Shown here in pieces: positions 18,985 to 27,814 of a stretch of DNA of 33,107 bases (position 1 is its first letter; the number at the start of each line of letters is the position of its first letter). Made by a program: the position numbers and the translations under genes. A model generated the notes under the pieces. That model was not told where the DNA came from, did not search any database, and saw only the letters and a program-made list of their open reading frames with translations. Origin of the DNA: Nemertoderma westbladi (Eukaryota > Xenacoelomorpha > Nemertodermatida > Nemertodermatidae); assembly GCA_032718475.1 (NCBI GenBank), contig JAUCBJ010004114.1, positions 1 through 33,107 of the forward strand, given 5' to 3'.

Positions 18985-20109
18985 ATTATCTGGGACTCCC
19001 ACAAGTCGATATTGCACGGGGGCACCAACCGAACCCTCACGGAGATAAGGAGGACCTTTTGGGTCAAACAGTTGAGGAAGAAGGTAAAGGCGGTAGCGGG
19101 GCAGTGCCAGACCTGCCGACGAGCGAAGAAGGAGCGAGCCATACAGGAGATGGCACCACTACCAGCAAGTAGGGTAAGACAGCACGACCAGCCATTTACA
19201 CATTGCGGTATGGACATGTTCGGGCCGATAAAGATCAAGGTGATGCGGCACACGGAGAAACGCTACGGTATTATCTTCGTATGTAATAACACGCTGGCGG
19301 TAGGGATAGCACTCGCCCAAGATGCAACCGCATCGGCATTCATTAATGCCTTAGAGAGGTTTAGAGACCGCAAAGGTGGGACGATCGCAGTAATATACTC
19401 AGACAACGGGACCAACTTTGTGGGGGCGGAGAACGAAATGGCAGAGGCCTTGGATATCCTGGAAGGAGAGGAAGTCAGGGCAGCCATGAGGCGACGACAA
19501 GTAAAATGGGAGAGGAGGACGCCGTATGCACCGCATACCCTAGGATGCGTCGAGAGACTAGTGGGTAGTTTGAAGCGTCGGATGACGAAGTTGATGAACA
19601 CCCATATGGTCACGGAGGATGTGCTAAGGACAGTACTTGCGAAGTGTGAGGGTATCATTAATAGCAGACCGCTATATCCAGAGAATGATGACCCTGAATC
19701 GCTAGACGTACTGACACCCAGCCATTTCCTAATGGAAAGGCCAGCGACCATCGATATGCGGGGTGTAGACCCAGATGACATACACTCACGCCAGAGTTGG
19801 AAAGTTGCTAAGGCGATAAGCGCAGAGTATTGGAGGAGATGGGTTGAGGAATACCTACCCACGCTTCACAGAAGAAGTAAGTGGAGGAAGACGAACAGAG
19901 AGCTGAAAGAGGGTGATCTCGTGATCGTCACGGATGATACCATCATCAACAACCAGTGGCGGTTGGCGAGGGTTGTAGGCACTTACTCCGATGAGGACGG
20001 AAGAGTCCGATCGGTAGAAGTGCGGATAGGTGGCAAGATTGGTGCCAAAGACAGGAAAACCTACAAAAGGGCTGTAGGGAAGTGCTGTCATCTGGAAGGA
20101 GCACCTTGA
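18985..20109 (+). pseudogene. pol: BEL/Pao integrase with DUF5641-like C-terminus
   Basis: This is in the same frame as RNase H but separated from it by TAG at 18982. The zinc-binding domain has His codons at 19000 and 19015 (H-x4-H) and CQTC with Cys at 19105 and 19114. The catalytic core has D at 19213 (MDMFG), D at 19402 (YSDNGTNF) and E at 19552 (GCVERLV), with 49 residues between the second D and the E. The C-terminus (YWRRWVEEYLPTL, KWRK, GDLVIVTDD, WRLARVV) is the DUF5641-like region that ends BEL/Pao polyproteins, and TGA closes it at 20107. The domain is complete and its residues intact, but it has no start of its own, because the preceding stop separates it from Pol. It would insert the cDNA with a 5-bp duplication, as seen around this element. 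Confidence 0.9.
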
Positions 20110-20270
20110 TATAAAGCAAGAGTAGAGTTTAGTCGTCCAAGTTTTGGACTGAGGGGGGCGGGATTGAGGGCGAGACGCCCTTCCCACACAAAAAAAATAA
20201 AATAAAAAAAAATAATAATAATAATAATAACTAGGTACGCAGTAAGTAGGCGGATAGAAGTTAGTTAATT
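20110..20270 (+). other. Post-pol spacer with (AAT)n run
   Basis: After the pol stop comes a G-rich stretch with a small GTCCAA/TTGGAC inverted repeat. An A-rich run grading into (AAT)n follows at about 20190-20230. No gene. Confidence 0.6.
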
Positions 20271-20640
20271 CAGTAAGAGAGAGTAAGAGTTAGAGGGTAC
20301 GTAGTACCGTTAGTTAGTTAGAGAGAGTAAGAGTTAGAGGGTATGTAGTACCATTAGTTAGAGAGAGTAAGAGTTAGAAGGTATGTAGTACTGTTAGTTA
20401 GTTAGAAAGAGTAAGAGTTAGAGGGTACGTAGTACCGTTAGTTAGAGAGAGTAAGAGTTAGAGGGTACGTAGTACTGTTAGTTAGTTAGAGAGAGTGAGA
20501 GTTAGAGGGTACGTAGTACCGTTAGTTAGTTAGAGAGTGTAAGAGTTAGAGGGTACGTAATACCGTTAGTTAGAGAGAGTTAGAAGTTAGTAAGAAAGTA
20601 TGTAGTACTAGTTAGTAAGAGATAGAGGTAGAAGGGTATA
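20271..20640 (+). repeat. GTTAG-rich minisatellite upstream of ORF3 copy 1
   Basis: About eight units of 40-50 bp are built from AGAGAGTAAGAGTTAGAGGG and TACGTAGTACCGTTAGTTAG. Each holds GGTAC-GTA-GTACC or a decayed version. The same repeat lies before the other two ORF3 copies. Confidence 0.85.
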
Positions 20641-21101
20641 TATAGTATAGATATCAGTCAGTAGTTAGTAGCGAGAGGGGGGCATATGAGTACAGCTGGA
20701 TAAATCGTGTAGGCCGCGCGACGCATACTGTTGTACTGCACAAGCCCACAGAGTAGGCCAGAATGTGGATTAGGAAATAGAATGATCCATAGGCAATAGT
20801 AAGTAGTAGGACAGTAGAATTCAAATTAGATTAAAATAAAATAAAATAGGGCTGATAAATTAACAAATTACAGTAACAATAGAAAGGAAAATTCTGGAAT
20901 ATAATAAAAGTAACTGACAAAATTCGCAATTTAGGTACAATTTGGTAGCTACAGAAATAATGCAGTGTAAATAGGCTAATTAACTTAGTAATCCAGAGGG
21001 AGATAGGCCATCGAACTGAAATAAACCATCTAAACCTCACTCATCCTATAACGCCTTGGTAAGGCACCACCCAAAGGGTGAGCGATCGGGAAGAGTTCGA
21101 G
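20641..21101 (+). other. Conserved 5' region of the ORF3 cassette (copy 1)
   Basis: Non-coding, and homologous to 22838-23309. Shared words include GGGGGGCATATGAGTACAGC, CATACTGTTGTACTGCACA and CCTTGGTAAGGCACCACCCA. A stop (TAA at 21060) lies in the ORF3 frame, followed by GTGAGCGATCGG and then the first ATG at 21102. AAAGGGTGAGCG resembles a splice donor, but nothing else supports splicing here. Confidence 0.6.
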
Positions 21102-22043
21102 ATGGCAAGCAAACTTGTGCGAAAGAGAAAGGCAGAGCTAGGAGGAAAGGAGATACTGGAGGATTTCACCAAGAGACATCCGGAAGAGAGGACGAGGGGA
21201 TACTATGAGCGGTTAGAAAAGGGTCATGCAGCACGAGCGTTACAGGACCACTTTAGGGAGATGCATGAACAGCGGCTGGTCGGGACCTACGGGACGCCGT
21301 CGCTGGACAACGTGATCTTCGAACATTTCCACTACGTGGTGAAAGTAGACGAGGCGAAGTTCGGGATTCCGAAGTACGCGAGAGAGTCACCGAGGAAAGA
21401 TTGGAAGAGGTTCATAGAGTCCGTCAACAGGGGGGGATACATTTTCCTAGACAACGAAGGGACCGTGGAAGACGAGGAGGGTTCAAGGAGAGGATCGGCG
21501 GGATCGGCCAGAAGCTTACTCCTACATTTGGCCGCGCCAAATGGGGACATTTTCCTGTTTGACCTAGGAACGTATGGGAAGAAGGAGTTCCGGTGGGGCT
21601 TCTTTAACATCAATCAGGAGGCTCACATGGAAATTATCAAACAGAGGCTTCCGTTTACCTACCAGGAAGTGGTGACGGCGGCATCGTATGCCGGGGTGAT
21701 AAATACGCAGAGGTATTTGGATAGGTGGACGCCACAGAACAAAGGAGAGTTTAGGGATTTCTTGGCGGAGCATGTGCCGCAGGCAATGAAGATGATCTTA
21801 TGGGACGCCACCAGGGGGAGACAACAGGGCCACTCGGAGGGGCCACCCGTGAAGCGATATCGGGAGCTGATAACACCGGCACCCAAGGAGCCAACGACCG
21901 GGATCAGTAAGGAGGTGGCGGCGAGAGTCCGAAGACAGAAAGCAGATCCCAGAGGAGTGGCAGTAACCAGGAAACGACCCAGGGAGGAGGACGGCAAAGG
22001 GAAAGACTTGAGGTGGTTCCCAAAGGCTGGTGGAACGAACTAA
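21102..22043 (+). CDS. ORF3 copy 1: internally deleted exonuclease-like protein
   Basis: A 313-codon open frame from the first ATG (21102). A GTG eight codons upstream is also in frame. Residues 1-161 match the N-terminus of the full ORF3 at 23310, including the DxE of exonuclease motif I (written DNEG here) and the IFLFDLGTYGKK strand. Then it jumps to a Trp/Phe-rich segment (EFRWGFFNINQ) that in the other copy lies 1,608 bp further on, beyond a stop. The deletion removes exactly 536 codons' worth, so the frame survives. It is bounded by AGGA at both breakpoints of the full copy. Motif II, motif III and the zinc knuckles are lost, so no exonuclease activity is expected. The C-terminus is basic (RKRPREE) and may be a nuclear signal. 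Whether it is expressed is unknown. Confidence 0.7.
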   Translation: MASKLVRKRKAELGGKEILEDFTKRHPEERTRGYYERLEKGHAARALQDHFREMHEQRLVGTYGTPSLDNVIFEHFHYVVKVDEAKFGIPKYARESPRKDWKRFIESVNRGGYIFLDNEGTVEDEEGSRRGSAGSARSLLLHLAAPNGDIFLFDLGTYGKKEFRWGFFNINQEAHMEIIKQRLPFTYQEVVTAASYAGVINTQRYLDRWTPQNKGEFRDFLAEHVPQAMKMILWDATRGRQQGHSEGPPVKRYRELITPAPKEPTTGISKEVAARVRRQKADPRGVAVTRKRPREEDGKGKDLRWFPKAGGTN

Positions 22044-22707
22044 GACTTCTGTGTAACATGCCTGGAAGGCACCACGCGAGACGTGCGAACTCTTAAATAC
22101 AAATTCAAATAATGTAAATAATCGAATAAGTGCAATTTGTATGTACGTATGTAGCAATCGGTAATCTAGTAATAAAATATATTTTCGAAGTAAGTACTAT
22201 AGTTATATAACCTTTCTCAACTAGCTACTGGGACTGGGGCCAACTGACTATGGCGCTATGGACGAGACAATAGACAATTTCACACTTCTTGAGTGCGACG
22301 GCACAGGGGGAGGGGTGAGATTCGTCAGGAGTGAGTGAGTAAGAGGAGGGGTCGAGAAAAGTGTGATAGTGCGGAGTGCGAAGAGAGCGTGAGCGCAATT
22401 CAAGTGTGGGGGGGGGGGGGGAGAAGTAAGAGGAAGATTGAAAGACGAGGAGGTTCGGGCGTACGTAAGAGTTGGGGTGAGAGTAGAGTAGAGTTGGAGT
22501 GGCGAAAGTGTTGGGGAAACAAAAGTCGTGTGGGAGGAGCGCGCGATCGGCCCGACACGGGACGCCAGGCAAACGGGTAGCGTTATCATACCCATAGGGA
22601 GCGGCCTGGAAAGCCGGCTCCGAAAGAAAATAGTTCCACCCCACAAACGATACTAGGTCGAGATCCAGCGGAATTGTAGTGCACTAGAGGTAGATGCTAT
22701 CTTCTCA
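22044..22707 (+). other. Conserved 3' region (copy 1)
   Basis: Homologous to 25863-26537 and, from about 22215, to 16040-16690. It begins with the word GTAACATGCCTGGAAGGCAC and contains a 14-G run (22408-22421). Open frames on both strands here are incidental. Confidence 0.75.
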
Positions 22708-22719
22708 CCGGGAGGATAG
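22696..22719 (+). promoter_or_regulatory. Pre-PPT hairpin (copy 1), polypurine tract lost
   Basis: GCTATCTTC, loop TCACCGG, then GAGGATAG. One stem pair is changed to G-U but still pairs. The polypurine tract and LTR that should follow are replaced by the GTTAG repeat of the next cassette. Confidence 0.65.
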
Positions 22720-23285
22720 TAAGAGTAAGAGTAAGAGAGAGTAAGAGTTTAGAGGGTACGTAGTACCGTTAGTTAGAGAGAGTTAGAAGTTAGTAAGAAA
22801 GTACGTAGTACTAGTTAGTAAGAGATAGAGGTAGAAGGGTATATATAGTATAGATATTAGTCAGTAGTGAGTAGCGAGAGGGGGGCATATGAGTACAGCT
22901 GGATAAATCGTGTGGCCACGCTACGCATACTGTTGTACTGCACAGGTCCCACAGAATAGGCCAGAATGTGGATTATAAAATAAAATAATCCATAGGCAAT
23001 AGTAAGTAGTAGGACAGTAGAATTTAAATTAAATTAAAATAAAAATAAGAATAGGGCTAAAAATTAGCAAATTATGGTAACAGTAGAAAAGGAAATTCTG
23101 GAATATAATTAAAGTAACGGACAAAATTGTGATTTAGGGTACTTTTAGTAGCTTCATAATTAAGTAGTGTAAAAAAAAATAGGCAATAACTTAGAAATTC
23201 AGAGAGAGATAGGCCATCGAACTGAAATAAACCATCTAAACCTATCACTCATCATATAGCGCCTTGGTAAGGCACCACCCAAAGG
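22714..23285 (+). repeat. Start of duplicated 3' cassette (copy 2): GTTAG repeat and 5' region
   Basis: A short GTTAG repeat (22714-22830) is followed by the same non-coding 5' region as at 20641-21077. Corresponding points are 2,208 bp apart (GTG at 21078 and 23286), which shows a head-to-tail duplication of the cassette. Confidence 0.8.
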
Positions 23286-23309
23286 GTGAGCGATCGGGCA
23301 GAGTTCGAG

Positions 23310-25385
23310 ATGGCAAGCAAACTTGTGCGAAAGAGAAATGAGGAGCTAGGAGGAAAGGAGATACTGGTGGATTTCACCAAGAGACATCCGGAAGAAAGGA
23401 CAAGGGGATACTACGACCGGTTAGAAAAGGGTCACGCAGCGCGAGCGCTACAGGACCACTTCAGGGAGGTGCACGAACAGCGGCTGGTCGGGACCTATGG
23501 GACGCCGTCGCTGGACAACGCGATCTTCGAGCATTTCCACTACGTGGTGAAAGGAGACGAGGCGAAGTTCGGGATTCCGAAGTACCCGAGGGAGTCGCCA
23601 AGGAAGGATTGGAAAAGGTTCAGAGAGTCCGTCAACAGGGGAGGATACATGATCCTAGACGACGAAGGGACCGTAGAAGACGAGGAGTGTTCAAGGAGAG
23701 GATCGGCGGGATCGGCCAGAACCATACTCCTACATTTGGCCGCGCCAAATGGGGATATTTTCCTATTTGACCTGGGAACGTATGGGAAGAAGGATGGGCC
23801 GAAGTTGGACCGGCTGCCGAGGGCGGTGCAACTCCTAGTAAGAGAGAATTCGACAACGAAAGTGGGATCGGAGATTCGCGACGACGCGGAGAGAATCATC
23901 GGTCCGGACACCCCCAACCTCCTGGATATGCAGACGGTCTTCATGGCTATGACAGCACCAGACGGGTTGGGACTAGTCGAGAACACAGGCCATAGCGGAA
24001 TGGTGGCGATGGGCCAGCTATTGGGGCTCGTATGTCACAAACCAATGGACTGGGGGAAGTTTAGGGAAGAGTACGGAGCAGAATTAGTGAACTCGCTGAA
24101 GTGGGGAGCGAGGCCGGGAAAACAAGAGGTGTATCAATTCCGAAGAGGAGCGATAAAGGCATATCAGAAGCGATATATCCTGCAGGAGGACTGGATAATT
24201 ATAGGTTTGCATAACCTATTCATGACCATGGTTATCGAGAGGGAACCAGCGGCATTCCTATTATCGGGATCACCCCTAAACTACAGAAGAGCCTTTAAGA
24301 CGGCTTTCGCGGGTCTGGTAGACCACCCGGGGCTGAGGGGCGAGTCGGTGTACTACAATAGCCGACATCTAGTAGATGGGAAGATAGATACGCCGTATCA
24401 AAGATGGGAGCAGCTAGAGACGGATAGACGAGAGGCGAAGCGACTGGAAGAAGTCGTTAGACGGGAGAGGATAGAAGCAGAGGAAAGGGAGGAGGAAGCC
24501 AGGGCACAGGGCTACGGCTTCGAGGAACAGGCGGGCTTAGATGAACTTCATTGGACTTCATCAGGGAGTTCGGCGGAGTCTCTAGGACGAGAACTGGGAT
24601 GGACGGTGGGATCACCGAAACAGTCGACGTCGGGATTGCAAGCGACGCCCATACCAGCGGGCGCCGAGGGCGACAAGCCACTAAGGAAGCTAGGGGAGCT
24701 AGAGGGCGAGAGCCAAGGCAGGAAGGAACATAGTGGATCCACCGGGATACCGGGGTTGGAGCCACTGCCAGAGGAGGATGAAGACGACGATGAGTTCGGA
24801 GAGATGCCGCCCATTGGGAGGATCGGCCACTCAGACACGGACTGGGTTGGCGGGAGGGTGGTGACGGCCAGTGGGGCGAGGGCCTTCTGGGATAGACCCG
24901 GCAAGCGGGCCTGGGTGCACGAGGAGCCGGCGATGGATTTCGCGGGGAGCACTATCAGGTTGGGTGAACAACCGGGGACGGCACCACGAGTAGTATTCGG
25001 GGAGACAATGCCCGAAAGGGGCACGGAGATCGACGTAGATCGGGACACTAACGTCCGGAAGTTCGCTTACCAGCGACTCCACAGACCGCGGAGATTGCTT
25101 GGGACGAAAGACGACGTGGGGCGGGAGACATTGGTACTCGGTTGCGACTACTGTGGGAGACAGACCCACCAGGAAAGGAGCTGTCTGTACCGGTTCCAGA
25201 AGGGAACTAGTTGTCTCTATTGCCGCGAGTCGAGCCACAGGATGGGGGCGTGTCCACGGTTGCATAACCGATGTTCGAAATGTAACTTCCGGGGACATTG
25301 CGGACGCCAGTACGACTGGATGGACGACAAAGAGAAGTTTAGGATCTTCGAGGAGTGGGCCGACATTGGGGCGATGACTCGGTAA
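23310..25385 (+). CDS. ORF3 (full copy): DEDD exonuclease-like domain plus CCHC zinc knuckles
   Basis: A 691-codon ORF from ATG 23310, with an in-frame GTG eight codons earlier. The N-terminal ~310 residues read like an RNase D/EXD-type 3'-5' exonuclease. Motif I is LDDEG (D117, E119; GAC 23658, GAA 23664), followed by the strands ILLHLAAPNG and IFLFDLG. Motif II is KVGSEIRDDAERI (D192, 23883), followed by LLDMQTVF. Motif III is YILQED (Y289 at 24174, D294 at 24189), with Y-x4-D spacing where Y-x3-D is usual. The middle is a charged helix (about 365-400) and an acidic, low-complexity region (PEEDEDDDEFG). The C-terminus has two C-x2-C-x4-H-x4-C knuckles (from C612 and C635) and an incomplete third (C655). 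There is no signal peptide or membrane segment, so it is not envelope-like. It lies after integrase in the retroelement. The fold call comes from motif order. A nucleocapsid-like or RNA-processing role is inference. Confidence 0.75.
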   Translation: MASKLVRKRNEELGGKEILVDFTKRHPEERTRGYYDRLEKGHAARALQDHFREVHEQRLVGTYGTPSLDNAIFEHFHYVVKGDEAKFGIPKYPRESPRKDWKRFRESVNRGGYMILDDEGTVEDEECSRRGSAGSARTILLHLAAPNGDIFLFDLGTYGKKDGPKLDRLPRAVQLLVRENSTTKVGSEIRDDAERIIGPDTPNLLDMQTVFMAMTAPDGLGLVENTGHSGMVAMGQLLGLVCHKPMDWGKFREEYGAELVNSLKWGARPGKQEVYQFRRGAIKAYQKRYILQEDWIIIGLHNLFMTMVIEREPAAFLLSGSPLNYRRAFKTAFAGLVDHPGLRGESVYYNSRHLVDGKIDTPYQRWEQLETDRREAKRLEEVVRRERIEAEEREEEARAQGYGFEEQAGLDELHWTSSGSSAESLGRELGWTVGSPKQSTSGLQATPIPAGAEGDKPLRKLGELEGESQGRKEHSGSTGIPGLEPLPEEDEDDDEFGEMPPIGRIGHSDTDWVGGRVVTASGARAFWDRPGKRAWVHEEPAMDFAGSTIRLGEQPGTAPRVVFGETMPERGTEIDVDRDTNVRKFAYQRLHRPRRLLGTKDDVGRETLVLGCDYCGRQTHQERSCLYRFQKGTSCLYCRESSHRMGACPRLHNRCSKCNFRGHCGRQYDWMDDKEKFRIFEEWADIGAMTR

Positions 25386-25388
25386 CGT

Positions 25389-25862
25389 ATGAAGGCCCAG
25401 GAGTTCCGGTGGGGCTTCTTTAACATCAATCAGGAGGCTCACATGGAGATTATCAAACGGAGGCTTCCGTTTACCTACCAGGAAGTGGCGACGGCGGCAT
25501 CATATGCCGGAGTGATAAATACGCAGAGGTATTTGGATAGGTGGACGCCACAGAGCAGAGGAGAATTTAGGGATTTCTTGGCGGAGCATGTGCCGCGGGC
25601 AATGAAGATGATCTTATGGGACGCCACCAGGGGGAGACAACAGGGCCACTCGGAGGGGCCACCCGTCAAGCGATACCGGGAGCTAATAACACCGGCACCC
25701 AAGGAGTCAACGACCGGGATCAGTAAGGAGGTGGCGGTGAGAGTCCGAAGCCAGAAAGCAGACAAGACTAGAGGAGCGGCAGTGACCAGGAAACGACCCA
25801 GGGAGGAGGACAACAAAAGGAAAGACTTAAGGTGGTTCCCAAAGGCTGATGGAACAAACTAA
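25389..25862 (+). CDS. Small basic ORF after ORF3, same frame beyond a stop
   Basis: 157 codons from ATG 25389, in the same frame as ORF3 and separated from it by TAA (25383-25385) and one codon. It begins with EFRWGFFNINQEAHMEII and has a helical middle (QRYLDRW, FRDFLAEHVP, MKMILWDAT). The Lys/Arg-rich tail (RKRPREEDNKRKD) suggests nucleic-acid binding or nuclear import. In copy 1 the homologous segment is fused directly to the ORF3 N-terminus. So either the TAA is a recent mutation or readthrough bypass, or the two are normally separate. I recognise no family. Confidence 0.6.
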   Translation: MKAQEFRWGFFNINQEAHMEIIKRRLPFTYQEVATAASYAGVINTQRYLDRWTPQSRGEFRDFLAEHVPRAMKMILWDATRGRQQGHSEGPPVKRYRELITPAPKESTTGISKEVAVRVRSQKADKTRGAAVTRKRPREEDNKRKDLRWFPKADGTN

Positions 25863-26541
25863 GACTGCGGTGTAACATGCCTGGAAGGCACCACGCGAGA
25901 CGTGCGAACTCTTAAATACAAATTCAAATAATGTAAATAATCGAATAAGTGCAATTTGTATGTACGTACGTAGCAATCAGTAGTCTAGTAACGAAATATA
26001 TATATTCGAAATAAGTACTATAGTCATATAACCTTTCTCAATTAGCTACTGGGACTGGGGACCAATGGACTATAATACTACCAGGGACGAGACATTGGAC
26101 GACATCACGCTTCTTGAGTGCGACGGCACAAAAGGGAGGGGTGAAACTCGTCGGGAGTGAGTGGTCACGATAGGGGTTGAGTTGTAGTGCGGAGAGAGCG
26201 CGGAGTATAGAGAGAGTGCGAGCGCAATTCAAGTGTGGGGGGGGGGGAGAAGTAAGAGGCAGATTGAGGAACGACGAGGTCCGAGAGTGTGTAAGAGTTG
26301 GGGTGAGAGTAGAGTAGAGTTGGAGTGGTGAAAGTGTTGGGGAAACAAATGTCGTGTGGGAGGAGCGCACGATCGGCCCAACGCGGAACGCCAGACAAAC
26401 GGGGTAGCATTATCATACCCATAGGGAGCGGCCTGGAAAGCCGGCTCCGAGAAAAATAGTTCCACCCCACACCCGATACTAGATCGGGATCCAGAGGAAT
26501 TGTAGCGCACTAGAGGTGGATGCTATCTTCTCACCGGGAAG
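25863..26541 (+). other. Conserved 3' region (copy 2) with truncated pre-PPT hairpin
   Basis: Homologous to copies 0 and 1, with an 11-G run at 26237-26247. It ends with the left arm and loop of the pre-PPT hairpin (26522-26541). The rest of the hairpin, the polypurine tract and the first 61 bp of the LTR are deleted, joining GGGAAG to TCACGAGG. Confidence 0.8.
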
Positions 26542-26542
26542 T

Positions 26543-27036
26543 CACGAGGTTGATTACCAATATCAACCTCGTGTCACCCCAATAAAGTGGGAAGGAGAAA
26601 CATATGCACAATAGGGGTCAGGGGTTACACCCCTGAAAGAGAGAGAATAGCAAGGGCGAAGGGAAGCACTTCAGGAGAGGTAAAAGGGCGACAACAGGGT
26701 TATTAGCCAATGGGGGGAAGGCACCGGCTGAGTAACGTAACTTGGCCAACCGTGCAATATATATTATCAGTACAGTAATCATTTCTTTCACTTGTAGTAA
26801 GTCAGCTTAGCTAGGGTAGGACCAGAACTTCAATTACCGTCTTCGTATACCATCCGTGTATCCAATATCATATCTTATATTTTGTGTTATCATACTTTGT
26901 GCCTTATATTATATCCTATACTATTATACCCGGAACTATATACAGTGATCAATAAACTCTCTTTACCTTTCACACACGGCGGGGACGCGTAGATTGAAAA
27001 CCGGATAAACCGGGATCCTCCATAGATCCCATCACA
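26543..27036 (+). repeat. 3' LTR, subfamily A, 5'-truncated (494 bp)
   Basis: Aligns without gaps to 7423-7916 of the 5' LTR, with about seven substitutions by eye (1.4%). It ends ATCACA followed by the target duplication. It retains the CCAAT box, a TATA-like element and AATAAA (26951-26956). It starts exactly at the conserved hairpin, because the upstream part is deleted. The deletion must have followed integration, since the boundaries outside are intact. Confidence 0.9.
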
Positions 27037-27041
27037 CGAAC
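27037..27041. other. Right target-site duplication CGAAC
   Basis: Follows the final CA of the 3' LTR and continues into the satellite unit (CGAACTGGCC), matching 7357-7361. Confidence 0.85.
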
Positions 27042-27814
27042 TGGCCAGTGGGTTTGATTACATAATAGCAGCATCTATTGAAAGTTCTTGGCGAACTGGC
27101 CAGTGGTTTTGTTTACATAATAGCAGCATCTGATGTAAGCTCTTCGCGAACTGGCCAGTGGGTTTGTTTACATAATAGCAGCATCTGTTATAAGTTCTTG
27201 GCGAACTGGCCAGTGGGTTTGATTACATAATTACTAGCAGCATCTGTTGTAACTTCTTCGCGAACTGGCCAGTGGGTTTGATTACATAATAGCAGCATCT
27301 GTTGTAAGTTCTTGGCGAACTGGCCAGTGGTTTTGTTTACATAATAGCAGCATCTGTTGTAAGTTGTTGGCGAACTGGCCAGTTGGTTTGTTTACATAAT
27401 AGCAGCATCTGTTGTAAGTTCTTGGCGAACTGGCCAGTGGCTTTGATTACATAATAGCAGCATCAGTTGTAAGTACTTGGCGAACTGGCCAGTGGGTTTG
27501 TTTACATAATAGCAGCATCTGTTGTAAGTTCTTGGCGAACTGGCCAGTGGGTTTGTTTACATAATAGCAGCATCTGTTGTAAGTTCTTGGCGAACTGGCC
27601 AGTGGACTTGTTTACATAATAGCAGCATCTGTTGTAAGTTTTTGGCGAACTGGCCAGTGGGCTTGTTTACACAATAGCAGCATCTGTTGTATGTTATTGG
27701 CATACTGGCCAGTGGGTTTGATTACATAATAGCAGCATATGTTGTAAGTTCTTGGCGAACTGGTCAGTGGGCTAGTTTACATAATAGCAGCATCTGTTGT
27801 AAGTTCTTCGCGAA
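27042..27814. repeat. 55-bp satellite array, right half (about 14 copies)
   Basis: Continuation of the array at 6891-7361 with the same unit and the same two variants. It ends in mid-unit at TTCGCGAA, where the next LTR starts at 27815. Confidence 0.93.

Larger units (their letters stand above)
7362..27036 (+). mobile_element. Composite, nested BEL/Pao LTR retrotransposon (19.7 kb)
   Basis: The element is bounded by LTRs that begin with TG and end with CA, and it has CGAAC on both sides. The 494 bp shared by the two LTRs show about seven differences by eye (about 1.4%), so the insertion is fairly young. The internal order is gag remnant, nested DNA transposons, 3' end of a second family member with its own LTR (16729-17296), pol (RT, RNase H, integrase), duplicated ORF3 cassette and 3' LTR. 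Pol is clearly BEL/Pao: YVDD in RT, the Pao RNase H with the NPADLLSRG end, integrase with H-x4-H, CxxC and DDE, and a following DUF5641-like region. The copy is defective: gag has stops and frame changes, RT lacks motifs A and B, pol has two in-frame stops, and the polypurine tract is lost. The protease and part of gag are missing. Confidence 0.85.

Noticed and set aside
22225-22646. Overlapping frames in the 3' region
   Set aside because: Frames are not conserved among the three copies of this region, and composition bias explains their openness.
23310-25385. Envelope protein in the position after integrase
   Set aside because: There is no signal peptide, no transmembrane segment and no cysteine-rich ectodomain. 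Exonuclease-like and zinc-knuckle motifs explain it better.
23793-25400. Spliceosomal intron in the full ORF3 copy, removed in copy 1
   Set aside because: No boundary allowed by the AGGA microhomology gives GT-AG, GC-AG or AT-AC ends, and the segment is itself coding.
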